A DNA stretch of 64,000 bases from positions 310,001-374,000 of the forward strand of contig NZ_JAURVN010000014.1 in NCBI RefSeq assembly GCF_030655415.1. Direction: 5' to 3'. This document shows positions 25,469 to 34,249 of this stretch, one piece after another (within the stretch, counting starts at the first letter, position 1; each line of letters starts with the position of its first letter). The notes below the pieces were generated by a model. The model made no database searches, had not been told where the DNA came from, and saw only the letters and a list, made by a program, of their open reading frames with translations. This DNA comes from Herminiimonas sp. (lineage in GTDB: Bacteria; Pseudomonadota; Gammaproteobacteria; Burkholderiales; Burkholderiaceae). The position numbers and the translations under genes are program-made.

Positions 25469-27631
25469 ATGTACCGGTTGATCAGCAACTGCGATCGCGA
25501 GCCGATTCACATCCCAGGTTCTATCCAACCACATGGCGCCTTATTGGCATTCCATCGCGATGGCATATTGGCTATACACAGCGACAATGCCAGCGACTTG
25601 CTGGGCTTATTGCCAGGCATAGGCGAAGCGCTGGATCAACGCCATCTGAATCCTCAGGTGCGCGAGGCCTTGCAACATGCGCTCGACTCTGACGATAGGC
25701 ATGATGATCTGTTCAACATCGATCTGGGTACCGGTACCTTCGATGTTATTTTCAGCTTGTCTGGAAATCTGCTGGTGGTTGAGTTCGAGCAGTACCGCAA
25801 TACGACCGTATCGCTGGAAGCTTTTCCAGCATTGGCGCAACGCGCAATCGAGCGTATTCAGCGCCAGCAAGCTACTCAGGAATTGATCAATGTCGTCGTC
25901 AAGGAAATTCATTCATTGACCGGTTTTGACCGCGTCATGGCGTATCGTTTCTTGCCTGATGACAGTGGCGAAGTGATTGCAGAACGCAAGCGCAACGATC
26001 TTGAATCCTTCGTCGGCCAGCGGTATCCGGGTGGTGATATTCCAGCGCAGGCGCGTCGCCTGTACGTGCTTAATCCGCTGCGTCTGATTGCCGATGTCGC
26101 CTACAAGCCAGTACCACTATTCCCTAAGAACAATCCATTGACGCAAGCGCCGCTGGATTTGAGCCGCAGCGTATTGCGCAGCGTATCGCCGATTCATATC
26201 GAGTATCTGACCAATATGGGCGTCGCCGCTTCGATGAGTATTTCCATCGTGGTCAACGGCAAACTGTGGGGGATGATTGCCTGTCACCACACCTCGCCTT
26301 ACCTGGTACCGCGCGCAGTGCGCATGTCGTGTCAGCTGTTATCGCAAATCGTTAGCGTGCTGGTCGAGCGCACATTGTGGCAAGAACACGTACAGGCGAT
26401 CGAGCACTCAGCCACCACGCGTATCAAAATCACCGAGCGCATGATGCAGGCGGGCGATATTCTTCATGCACTAGCGGAACAAGAACCTAACTTCATTGAT
26501 CTGATGGCTTGCCAAGGTGGCGTCGCGACCATCGATGGTCGTACGGAAAACTTCGGTAAAGCGCCAGAGCCGGCGACTATCACCGCGTTGATTCAGTGGC
26601 TGGAAGCAAATCAGGTTGCAGATATTTTCGCCACCGATTCCATCCTGCGCGATGCACCTGCGCTGGTAGAAAAAGGCCTCAATGCATCCGGCGTTCTAGC
26701 TGCGCGTTTTCATCGTGAACGCAAGGGTTACATCTTCTGGTTCCGCGGCGAACAAATAGAAAACGTACGCTGGGGCGGCAATCCTGAAAAAATCTATACC
26801 ACCGGCCCACTCGGCGATCGATTGACGCCGCGCGGTTCATTTGCAGAATGGAAGCAGGAAGTTAAAGGCAAGAGTAGTTCATGGCTAGCTAGCGAAATCG
26901 AAATCGCAGGCCAGTTCAGAACCGGTTTGCAGGAAATTGCCTTGAGCAAAAGTACGATGTCAGAACGCGCTCGCGATACCTTGTTTGCGACCTTGGGACA
27001 CGATCTGCGCGATCCTCTGCAAGCCATCATGATGGCTGCGCAAATGCTGGAGCTGCAGGACGATAGTAATCCGACTAAATCTTCGCTGAGCAAACGCATC
27101 GTCAATTCCGGCGGCAGGATGAAACGCTTGATCGCAGAAGTGCTGGATGTCAGCCGCATTCAAAGCGGCCAAGGCTTGAATGTCATACCGGTAGAAACCG
27201 ATATTCACGCGCTGCTGCACGATCTTCGACGTGAAGTGATGACCGCGCATCCAGGCTTGCAGATTGATCTGGAGTGCGATTCGGCTGGTATTGCGTTGAT
27301 TGATCCGGATCGTCTGAGCCAGATTATTACCAACCTGCTCAGCAATGCACGCCATCACGGTGATAGGGAAAAACCGATAGGCGTACATGCATCAAGTACT
27401 GATGAGATGCTGACGATTTCTGTCTCCAACCACGGCGCGGAAATCGATCCGCACTTATTGCCGAATCTATTCAATCCTTTCAAGCCAACTTCACACAATA
27501 ATCAACGGCATCCGCAAGGACTGGGGCTGGGTCTGTATATCGTTAGTGAAATCGTCAAGGGTCATCAAGGCAACATCGACGCGAGCTACGCAGATGGAAA
27601 AATCACCTTCACGATGAGCTTTCCTAAATAG
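25469..27631 (+). CDS. bphP: Bacteriophytochrome sensor histidine kinase
   Basis: A 720-residue red/far-red light sensor kinase using biliverdin. The PAS domain starts MYRLISNCDREPIHIPGSIQ, with Cys8 as the expected biliverdin attachment site. The GAF domain has PGGDIPAQARRLY (Asp190 of the DIP motif). The PHY domain tongue shows WGGNP and PRGSF. The HisKA H-box is FATLGHDLRDP (His511), followed by the HATPase with N-box TNLLSNARHH and GLGLGLYI. There is no receiver domain at the end and no response regulator gene downstream within 500 bp, so its partner lies elsewhere. The start has no good ribosome site and follows bphO in frame. Confidence 0.95.
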   Translation: MYRLISNCDREPIHIPGSIQPHGALLAFHRDGILAIHSDNASDLLGLLPGIGEALDQRHLNPQVREALQHALDSDDRHDDLFNIDLGTGTFDVIFSLSGNLLVVEFEQYRNTTVSLEAFPALAQRAIERIQRQQATQELINVVVKEIHSLTGFDRVMAYRFLPDDSGEVIAERKRNDLESFVGQRYPGGDIPAQARRLYVLNPLRLIADVAYKPVPLFPKNNPLTQAPLDLSRSVLRSVSPIHIEYLTNMGVAASMSISIVVNGKLWGMIACHHTSPYLVPRAVRMSCQLLSQIVSVLVERTLWQEHVQAIEHSATTRIKITERMMQAGDILHALAEQEPNFIDLMACQGGVATIDGRTENFGKAPEPATITALIQWLEANQVADIFATDSILRDAPALVEKGLNASGVLAARFHRERKGYIFWFRGEQIENVRWGGNPEKIYTTGPLGDRLTPRGSFAEWKQEVKGKSSSWLASEIEIAGQFRTGLQEIALSKSTMSERARDTLFATLGHDLRDPLQAIMMAAQMLELQDDSNPTKSSLSKRIVNSGGRMKRLIAEVLDVSRIQSGQGLNVIPVETDIHALLHDLRREVMTAHPGLQIDLECDSAGIALIDPDRLSQIITNLLSNARHHGDREKPIGVHASSTDEMLTISVSNHGAEIDPHLLPNLFNPFKPTSHNNQRHPQGLGLGLYIVSEIVKGHQGNIDASYADGKITFTMSFPK

Positions 27632-27820
27632 AAAATCGTTTGCTCGTTCTCGGCATTTTGTCGCTTGAGAGTCGTCGATGAAACAAGAATTTTTCATCGC
27701 AGATGCTTCGCATTGGCAAGTGATGAAACTTGCACAAGGTTGACGTATATCTGCAAACAGCTATACTCGACCATGTGCGCAACGATTGCGCATACTGCTT
27801 AATTTTTAATCATTATCAAA

Positions 27821-27988
27821 ATGACCATCGCGCCAACTTTCCTGTCGAAACGCATCAGTTCTGCGCCGAACGCGGAAGCCTTGCGCGCGAATTTTCTGCT
27901 CGCAATGAGCGCCTCTGCCATCGCACACGGTGTGGCAGAGATCTACACACCATCGTCTTTCACAAGAGACCTCGCCTGCGTCTCTTAG
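27821..27988 (+). CDS. Possible small protein (55 aa)
   Basis: An open frame in the 519-bp gap between bphP and the rnk-like gene, encoding MTIAPTFLSKRISSAPNAEA and ending LACVS. It has gene-like codon third positions, mostly C or G, and an amphipathic composition (ANFLLAMSASAIAHGVAEIY). There is no ribosome site and I know no family, so it may be noise. The rest of 27632-28150 holds an 8-bp-arm hairpin at 27676-27699 and a palindrome at 28007-28024. Confidence 0.3.
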   Translation: MTIAPTFLSKRISSAPNAEALRANFLLAMSASAIAHGVAEIYTPSSFTRDLACVS

Positions 27989-28006
27989 GCTCGGCGAGTA
28001 ACAGCA

Positions 28007-28024
28007 GGAACGAAATTTCGTTCC
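28007..28024. repeat. 18-bp perfect palindrome
   Basis: GGAACGAAATTTCGTTCC is self-complementary throughout. It lies 127 bp upstream of the rnk-like gene and just after the possible 55-aa frame. It could be an operator or a terminator-like hairpin lacking a T tract. Confidence 0.4.
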
Positions 28025-28150
28025 CACACATCACTCCCGAGCCACCCGCCTGAACCTTTCCGTTTGTTGATGCTTGCGTAGTCACGCGCATCGATATTGC
28101 ATTGCCAATTTTGGCCTGCCTTTGATGGTCGGCCATGGAGAACTATTGCC

Positions 28151-28585
28151 ATGAAAAATCAACGTATTCTGAAACAAAACGATGCCGCCATCCTGAGCCG
28201 GCTTGCCGAACAATTACTCCGAGTGGGTGACGTTGAATTCAACGCCGGCGAAGAATTGCAAGACATGATTGCGACCTCGAAAATACTCGCGACCAATACG
28301 GAACGTAAAGATTGTGCTGCACTGTATTCAACGGTGACCTATACACCAGCGAACATCGACGACAAACGCACGCTGACGATTGTGTGCCCGCACGAAGCTA
28401 ATCTGCAGTTAGCACGCGTGTCCGTGCTGTCGCCTATAGGCTTGGCGTTGATAGGGAGAAAATCGTTACAGATCATCGACGTTGTCCTGCCCGGCAATCG
28501 GTTGGAAAAAATCAAAATACTTGAGTTGAGTAATGCAGACTTTTTGAACAATGCAGATTTGACTAGCGAGGTGGCGTCATCATGA
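28151..28585 (+). CDS. Rnk/GreA-like nucleoside diphosphate kinase regulator
   Basis: A 144-residue protein of the Rnk/GreA C-terminal class, which binds RNA polymerase near the secondary channel or modulates nucleotide metabolism. The N-terminal helix (MKNQRILKQNDAAILSRLAE) is followed by a GreA/FKBP-like domain with STVTYTPANIDDKRTLTIVC and SPIGLALIGRK, where SPxGxAL is the family hallmark. A frame extends upstream to 28097, but GGAG at 28137-28140 supports 28151. Its stop overlaps the next small gene by 4 bp (ATGA). Confidence 0.8.
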   Translation: MKNQRILKQNDAAILSRLAEQLLRVGDVEFNAGEELQDMIATSKILATNTERKDCAALYSTVTYTPANIDDKRTLTIVCPHEANLQLARVSVLSPIGLALIGRKSLQIIDVVLPGNRLEKIKILELSNADFLNNADLTSEVASS

Positions 28586-28710
28586 AACGGGCGAACACAC
28601 TTTATCTGATTGAAAGACGACGACGCATACGCAAATGCATGCTCACAATCATCGCGATATGGACCGCGTGCATTGCTGTCGTAATCACGCTTGAAGTCGC
28701 GTTGGAATAA
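28582..28710 (+). CDS. Small single-span membrane protein (42 aa) coupled to the Rnk-like gene
   Basis: A short frame beginning at the ATGA overlap with the Rnk-like gene: MKRANTLYLIERRRRIRKCM, then a hydrophobic segment (LTIIAIWTACIAVVITLEVA). The basic N-terminal half followed by one helix of about 20 residues suggests an inner-membrane microprotein with the N-terminus inside. The overlap implies translational coupling. No family is recognised. Confidence 0.5.
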   Translation: MKRANTLYLIERRRRIRKCMLTIIAIWTACIAVVITLEVALE

Positions 28711-28773
28711 ATCGTGTGGTTCTTAAATGATGATGACAAGTCGACCTGAATTCTCTTGTCATCATCATGCAGT

Positions 28774-29454
28774 TCAACCTATGACTATGCCGGACTCCGC
28801 CAACAAACCTAGAATCCCCTGCCAGAGAATTTCAATACCGATGCACAGCAGAATAAATGCCGACAGGCGTAACACCACCATGGTGCCCAAGCGTCCAAGC
28901 AACTCAATCAATCTGTTAGCGGAGTTGTAGCAGAGATAAATCACCAGCGCCGTCAGCGCCGCGCCCAATGCTGCGCTGCCGATGGATACCACCCAATCAA
29001 GCGCGCGCGTCGGTGTGTTGGCACCTAGCGTGATGGCGGCAGCGATTGAGCCGGGACCAACCGTCAACGGAAAGCTGATCGGATAAAAGCTGCGAACTTT
29101 AAAATCTTCGTCCGACCACACTTCCAATTGATTGGTCGCGACTTGCGTGCGAATCGCATCGTGCGAATTGTCGTTCAACAAGCGCCAGCCGGTTGCCATC
29201 ACCAGGATGCCGCCGCCTATGCGCACGATCGGTAGCGAGATACCGAAGAAGTTCAGCACATGCGAGCCGATGAACATCGCACCCACCAGCATTAAAAAAC
29301 AGTTGATCGCTACTTGTCGCGCCAGTCGCTTTTGCGCAATCGGACCGATATTGCCGTGCAGGCTGGCAAAAACCGGCGCGTTACCGAATGGATTGAGAAT
29401 CGGCAACAAGGTAATCGGGATTAGAATCGCTGCTTTTAAAAATAGAATCAACAT
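28774..29454 (-). CDS. MarC family (UPF0056) integral membrane protein
   Basis: A 226-residue inner-membrane protein with about six helices. LLPILNPFGNAPVFASLHGN and RIGGGILVMATGWRLLND are conserved MarC-family stretches, and SFPLTVGPGSIAAAITLGAN is the second NPF-like repeat region. The role is unknown; E. coli MarC was once linked to antibiotic resistance without proof. I place the start at the ATG at 29454 (MLILFLKAAILIPI), since the longer frame to 29559 overlaps the end of the upstream gene. It lies 64 bp downstream of the DedA gene. Confidence 0.85.
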   Translation of the reverse strand: MLILFLKAAILIPITLLPILNPFGNAPVFASLHGNIGPIAQKRLARQVAINCFLMLVGAMFIGSHVLNFFGISLPIVRIGGGILVMATGWRLLNDNSHDAIRTQVATNQLEVWSDEDFKVRSFYPISFPLTVGPGSIAAAITLGANTPTRALDWVVSIGSAALGAALTALVIYLCYNSANRLIELLGRLGTMVVLRLSAFILLCIGIEILWQGILGLLAESGIVIG

Positions 29455-29518
29455 GCGTGTACTTCCACTGTGTATGCGCAGCGACCAAGCATCGTCTACA
29501 CAAGAATAATTAATTAAC

Positions 29519-30445
29519 TTAATTCGTATCGACCGAAAAACCGGCCGCGACCCATGCATCTATGCCGCCGGTCAACGGACGTACGCGCGTGTAACCACGT
29601 TGCATTAATTTTTTCGCCAGGCGTGCAGCCGATGCTTCATTCGGACAGGCGCAATAAACAATCACTTCAGAATCCGTCGTGGTGTTCATCACCAATGCAC
29701 TGATGTCGTCATCGGACAAAACCTGCGCGCCCGGGATTTTGCCGGTTTGACGTGACAGATCGGAACGCACGTCGATGATGGTCGGTGGATTACCAGCTTT
29801 CAGCAATTGGTCCAGCTCTTCCACCGTGATGCGCGCCATGCGAAGTTCTTTGATGAATGCATGGCGCTGCCACCATTTCTTCGCGATGTAGACCGCCAAG
29901 GCCAAAGCGACCAGCACCAGTCCCCATTTACCCAGACTGGCCAGAATATCCAGCAGATCGGCCACCGCAGAACTAAACAGCGAGCCAAGAAAAATCGCCG
30001 AGCCTGCCCATATCGCCGCACCTAATGCATCAAACACGATGAATTTTGCGGGACGCGTACCGATCGCGCCGGCCAGTGCACTCGCGACGGAAGCGAAACC
30101 TGGAATGAACTTGGCAACCAGCAATGAGGCTGGGCCGTAACGAACATAAATCGATTCGGTTTGCCGCACGCAGGAATCAGGCGATAGAGAAATACGACAC
30201 AAGCGCGCCATCACGCTTGCACCATAACGGCGACCGGCTTGATACCACGCAAAGTCTGCAATCAAGGCCGCGACAACGGCAGTCAACAGCAGCATAGGGC
30301 CGGAATAGTCACCTCTATCCAGCAAGGCGCCGGTGATCACCAGCGTTGGGTAAGCAGGAACCGGCGCGCCTAATTGTTCTATCAATACATTGCCAAAAAC
30401 AAACAGCAAGCCGTATTGCTCGATCAATTCCAAAAGAAAGCTCAT
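29519..30445 (-). CDS. DedA-rhodanese fusion protein
   Basis: A 308-residue two-domain protein. The N-terminal half (to about residue 195) is a DedA/SNARE-associated membrane domain with LGAPVPAYPTLVITGALLDR, AWYQAGRRYG and KFIPGFASVASALAG. DedA proteins are membrane carriers, some flipping polyprenyl phosphates or phospholipids. The C-terminal half is a cytosolic rhodanese domain with TIIDVRSDL and VIVYCACPNEASA, where the Cys of YCACPNE is the sulfur acceptor. The first ATG is at 30445; a TTG at 30460 is possible, and neither has a strong ribosome site. It precedes the MarC gene. Confidence 0.9.
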   Translation of the reverse strand: MSFLLELIEQYGLLFVFGNVLIEQLGAPVPAYPTLVITGALLDRGDYSGPMLLLTAVVAALIADFAWYQAGRRYGASVMARLCRISLSPDSCVRQTESIYVRYGPASLLVAKFIPGFASVASALAGAIGTRPAKFIVFDALGAAIWAGSAIFLGSLFSSAVADLLDILASLGKWGLVLVALALAVYIAKKWWQRHAFIKELRMARITVEELDQLLKAGNPPTIIDVRSDLSRQTGKIPGAQVLSDDDISALVMNTTTDSEVIVYCACPNEASAARLAKKLMQRGYTRVRPLTGGIDAWVAAGFSVDTN

Positions 30446-30644
30446 AATATTTTTCAACAATCAGGTCAGCTTTTGCCCACTTATTTGGACAGTGAAAGCA
30501 TATCAGGCAGATGTGGGGCACGCTTGTCGATTTCAAATTCGTGAGCGATGATTTAGTCTACTGATTCGGCTTTTCGGTACAACATGAATCTTTTGAAAAC
30601 AGTCTGGTCTCAAAGACAGACTTTATTAACCTGGGGAGCACGAA

Positions 30645-30827
30645 ATGAGTAACGACGGTAAAGCTTGGTTGAAGACAGATAGTGGCGAAAACAAGCCGGG
30701 GGAAACAGGCAAAGATATCAGCAAGCCCAAGCAGCCCAGACCACTCAACTCAGAAGATCTGAAGGAAGATGAAAAACTTCATGGTCTGGTGGACGAGGAT
30801 CATCCATTCCCGTCCAAAGGCAATTGA
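30645..30827 (+). CDS. Small hydrophilic protein (60 aa)
   Basis: A 60-residue highly charged, proline- and lysine-rich protein (MSNDGKAWLKTDSGENKPGE...) with no cysteine and no hydrophobic core, so probably disordered. GGGGAG 6 nt before the ATG is a strong ribosome site and the gene has its own terminator, so it is likely real. I do not recognise a family. It is transcribed alone between the DedA-rhodanese and psd genes. Confidence 0.65.
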   Translation: MSNDGKAWLKTDSGENKPGETGKDISKPKQPRPLNSEDLKEDEKLHGLVDEDHPFPSKGN

Positions 30828-30842
30828 ATTTGAACAAAATAG

Positions 30843-30868
30843 ACGCCCTGCGTACTGGGCGTTTTTTG
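30843..30868. terminator. Terminator after the 60-aa gene and psd
   Basis: ACGCCC, an 8-nt loop and GGGCGT followed by six T form a hairpin terminator. It lies 15 bp after the small forward gene and directly after the psd stop at 30871, so it may act on both strands (A-rich tract on the other side). Confidence 0.75.
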
Positions 30869-30870
30869 TT

Positions 30871-31743
30871 TTAATACGACGTAACCGTAGATGCTTGAAG
30901 AAGCGCAGATCCCATAGGCTCGCCAAGTTGCACAGCGCGCTCCGCTGACCAAGCCTGATTGAAGGCCAATGTTTGGGCTGGAAACAGCATCACAACAGTA
31001 GAACCGAGCAGGAAGCGACCCATCTCTTCGCCTTTTTTCAAGGCTATGAATTGTTTGTCGTACTGCCATTCGCGCATTACACCTAAACGCTCGGCATTGA
31101 CGACGCCATGCCACACCGTCTGCATGCTGCCAACGATGGTTGCGCCAACCAGCACCAGCACAAATGGACCAGCCTCGCCTTCAAATACGCAGACGGTGCG
31201 TTCATTTCGAGCGAACAAATTCGGCACGCCGCGCGCAGTAGTCGGGTTGACCGAGAACAAATCACCAGGCACATAGATCATGCGCGTCAAACGTCCGTCG
31301 CATGGCATGTGGATGCGGTGATAGTCGCGCGGGCTGAGGTACAGAGTGGCAAAGCTACCATTCTCGAATTTGGCTGCCAATTCTTGATCGCCACCAACCA
31401 GCATGGTGGTCGAGTAGTTGTGGCCTTTGGCTTGAAAAATCTGATCTTTTTGGATTGCGCCGAACTGACTGATAGCCCCATCGACCGGGCAAATGTAGGG
31501 AACATCTGCAATCGGCCGCGCACCACTGCGCAATGCGCGTGTGAAGAATTCATTAAAGCTGGCGTAGCTGCGAATATCCGGATTCGCCGCTTCGCTCATA
31601 TTGACTTTGTACTTACCGATAAACCAGCGGATCAGCCCGGTCGTTATACGTCCGGCCTTCGCGCCCGCAACGAAGCCGGCGAACGTGGTCATTGCCTTTT
31701 TTGGCATCAGGTATTGCTGGAGTACTGGCAGGCGATTGGACAC
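30871..31743 (-). CDS. psd: Phosphatidylserine decarboxylase proenzyme
   Basis: A 290-residue membrane-associated enzyme converting phosphatidylserine to phosphatidylethanolamine. Visible signs: FNEFFTRALRSGARPI, YHRIHMPCDG (the conserved His of the charge-relay site) and the self-cleavage motif LGST near residue 250, whose Ser becomes the pyruvoyl cofactor. It starts with GTG at 31743 (SNRLPVLQQYLMPKK), which fits the length of betaproteobacterial Psd proteins. No phosphatidylserine synthase gene is adjacent. The terminator at 30843 follows. Confidence 0.93.
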   Translation of the reverse strand: MSNRLPVLQQYLMPKKAMTTFAGFVAGAKAGRITTGLIRWFIGKYKVNMSEAANPDIRSYASFNEFFTRALRSGARPIADVPYICPVDGAISQFGAIQKDQIFQAKGHNYSTTMLVGGDQELAAKFENGSFATLYLSPRDYHRIHMPCDGRLTRMIYVPGDLFSVNPTTARGVPNLFARNERTVCVFEGEAGPFVLVLVGATIVGSMQTVWHGVVNAERLGVMREWQYDKQFIALKKGEEMGRFLLGSTVVMLFPAQTLAFNQAWSAERAVQLGEPMGSALLQASTVTSY

Positions 31744-31799
31744 GGTATGGGCGATAACGGGTAAAAAAACAGTGGCGTGATTGTAGCGCTTGTTCGCGC

Positions 31800-32027
31800 T
31801 TATTTTGGTGCGATTACGCGCTTGACGGTAATGCGATCTATATAAAACTCACCGTCTATACATGCACGGTGAGGTACGGCCGCCAGCTCAAAGCCGCGGT
31901 TTTCATCTTCCATCCACATTTTTACGAGCGTCTCGAACTCTTCGGGCTCCAGCCGCAACGCCTGCGCCGAGATCACAAATTGCGCGCCGTCCTTTTGCTT
32001 ATTAACAATATCTTCTACGAGAGCCAT
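31800..32027 (-). CDS. Small conserved hypothetical protein (75 aa)
   Basis: A 75-residue soluble protein (MALVEDIVNKQKDGAQFVIS...). A likely helix (PEEFETLVKMWMEDENRGFE) is followed by a beta stretch ending FYIDRITVKRVIAPK, with one cysteine at about residue 56. AGGAAG upstream of the ATG supports the start. I do not recognise a defined family. It is in the same direction as psd and AsmA, 56 bp before the psd start, so it could be co-transcribed. Confidence 0.6.
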   Translation of the reverse strand: MALVEDIVNKQKDGAQFVISAQALRLEPEEFETLVKMWMEDENRGFELAAVPHRACIDGEFYIDRITVKRVIAPK

Positions 32028-32115
32028 AGCACTTCCTATTTCGAAACAAAAACTGCCGACATCATAGCTGCAGTTTCACTTCTATTCCATCAAATGCAGT
32101 GTTTCATATCGTCGA

Positions 32116-34029
32116 TTAGCGTTTGCCGGCTTTTGCCTTGCGTGAGAATACTTGCTGGCAAGGATCGGACTCAGGATTCGCGCCGTCCCACAATGAGGTC
32201 GCAACGACACTCAGACCGCCGGTAAAAATAGCTGCGCCGACTCTGGCGACGACACCGACGACACCCGCTTCATCCAGGCTCATTTCAGGTTTTACGACTT
32301 GTCCGGTAATTTTGACTTCGCTGGCAAAAGTGGAAACGCCTAGATTGACGCCGGAACGTGCCCGCAAGCGACCGTGCAAATCCAGGGTCTGATCGCGCAA
32401 ATTAATATTGCCACGCGTCAGCAACTGACTCACATCACTACGTGCGCCAACGATCCCTTCACCTTCGGCCAAGCCTGATTGAAATGGCAAACGTGCCGCA
32501 GCACAAGCAAGATCAATGCGATCTGAATCTTTGGCTGAAAACAAACCAGTCAGCCAAAATTCCGCTTGGCCGGCTTTCGGTGAAAAGATCTTTGCCTGAC
32601 TAATTTGAATATCAACCGGACCAGTCAAGGTCGCTGCAAGCTCATTCATCGTATTGCCGAGTGCGGTGATCTTTGCATCAATCTTCATCTTGCCGCCAGC
32701 AATGTTGATACTCTTGCCGGTTTGCTTGAACCACTGTTCCAGCGTCGCATCTTCCATTTGCAGATTCAGTTGCACCGCCTTGCGACTACCATCGAAAGAT
32801 GCATCGCCAGCAGCTGTGCCGCCCAACAATTTGGCCGAAAATTTATTCACCGTCAGCTTATCGTCATTGAACGTCATCTTCGCACTGGCATCCGTCACCT
32901 CTATACCTGAGCGCATTTTCAATGAGGCGATATTAGCGTCAACCTTGCCTTGTGATCCATCCAGCGCAACCAGCAAATGCCATGCGAGAGGGTTATCGCG
33001 AAATAACTGTCCGGCTTTTTTCGGCGCGAATGGCGGTTGTCCGGCATCGAGGAAAGTCTGAATCATATCCACGCGATCGGCTTGCAGCTGCGCACTGAAG
33101 GTAGGCTTTTTTGCGCGAAGATTGATCTGACCTTCACCGGATAAATTCATCTTGCCTAATTGCAGCTTGAAGTCAGTGAAGTCGGTTTTTTTATTGACCG
33201 TATGCAGCGTCACGCTGGCTTTCAGCGGCGCTGGCGTGCCTTGTCTCATGCCGAGAAAGCCGAAGAATTCCTGCGTCGATGGTGCGTCGATGTTGACTAC
33301 TAAATCGTAATTACTCAAAGAAATATCGAGCGGCATGTTACCGCTGACGGTCGCTGACGCTTGTCCGGATTTGGCGTGTATCACGCCGTTACTCACCGCG
33401 CCGACTTGCCCCAGAACGGAAAGATCATCGATCTTGCCGTCTATCTGCAATAAATGTTTGTCGCGCTCGAGCTCCATATCGAACTCAACATTACGCAAAT
33501 CGTTTTGACTTGCAGCGCTCAATTTTTGTACGCGCCATGTCAGAGGTTCATCGTCTGCATTACGAAAACGAAGACGACTGTTTTGCGCATTCAATGAAGT
33601 TAATTCCATCGAAAATGAAGACATGGCTTTTGCACGCGGGAAATCCCAGCTGCGACGACCATCATTCGCAATATTGAAATTGGCCCGCAAGCCATCGAAA
33701 TACAATCCGCTGACTACGACTTTCCCGGTCAACAAAGGCAGGAAGGCAAACTCAACCTGCATATCGGCGGCGTCAATCAGATATTTGTCGCGTGCCCAGT
33801 CGGGATTGGAAAGCATGACGTTCTTCGCATGCAATTGCGGATATGGAAAAAGCTTTAACTTGATGTCGCCTATCATCAAATCGCGCGACCACTCCTGGCG
33901 CGCCTTGTCGCGTGCCATCTCTTTCAGGCGTTTGCCGTCCATCAGTGTGGACAAGGTAATGCTTGCGATCACGACCACCAGCGCGAAGCCGGCTATGATC
34001 CACAGTAACGCTTTACGGCGTTTGTTCAT
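32116..34029 (-). CDS. AsmA family protein
   Basis: A 637-residue protein anchored by one N-terminal helix (LLWIIAGFALVVVIASITLS) with a large periplasmic part. IGDIKLKLFPYPQLHAKNVM and NANDGRRSWDFPRA-type stretches, and the C-terminal DAKITALGNTMNELAATL and NLRDQTLDLHGRLRARSGVN, are AsmA repeats of the bridge-like lipid-transport superfamily. The likely role is phospholipid traffic between membranes. A longer frame to 34125 exists; the ATG at 34029 (MNKRRKALLW), with AGGGA upstream, gives the membrane anchor directly at the start. It ends with TKAKAGKR-type basic residues. Confidence 0.88.
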   Translation of the reverse strand: MNKRRKALLWIIAGFALVVVIASITLSTLMDGKRLKEMARDKARQEWSRDLMIGDIKLKLFPYPQLHAKNVMLSNPDWARDKYLIDAADMQVEFAFLPLLTGKVVVSGLYFDGLRANFNIANDGRRSWDFPRAKAMSSFSMELTSLNAQNSRLRFRNADDEPLTWRVQKLSAASQNDLRNVEFDMELERDKHLLQIDGKIDDLSVLGQVGAVSNGVIHAKSGQASATVSGNMPLDISLSNYDLVVNIDAPSTQEFFGFLGMRQGTPAPLKASVTLHTVNKKTDFTDFKLQLGKMNLSGEGQINLRAKKPTFSAQLQADRVDMIQTFLDAGQPPFAPKKAGQLFRDNPLAWHLLVALDGSQGKVDANIASLKMRSGIEVTDASAKMTFNDDKLTVNKFSAKLLGGTAAGDASFDGSRKAVQLNLQMEDATLEQWFKQTGKSINIAGGKMKIDAKITALGNTMNELAATLTGPVDIQISQAKIFSPKAGQAEFWLTGLFSAKDSDRIDLACAAARLPFQSGLAEGEGIVGARSDVSQLLTRGNINLRDQTLDLHGRLRARSGVNLGVSTFASEVKITGQVVKPEMSLDEAGVVGVVARVGAAIFTGGLSVVATSLWDGANPESDPCQQVFSRKAKAGKR

Positions 34030-34249
34030 GCCACTATCCCTTGTATGGAAACTCTGTCTTGCAGCAAATTTCAGCTGCAAGTCATTCCAAATCGCCTGCG
34101 TGTTTAGTCCGCAGGGATCAGGCAATAAAAGCTATTGATAGTGGACGAGGATATAACAGATAGCACGCGTCGTCACCTCAGACATGACGCGAGCTAGCGT
34201 AGGACAAAAGGACTTTAGGCTAAAGAACCGTGCTGTCAGGCGCTTAAGT

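Noticed and set aside
27730..28053. 107-residue frame after bphP starting with TTG
   Set aside because: Composition is unlike a folded protein, there is no ribosome site and an alternative shorter frame looks better.
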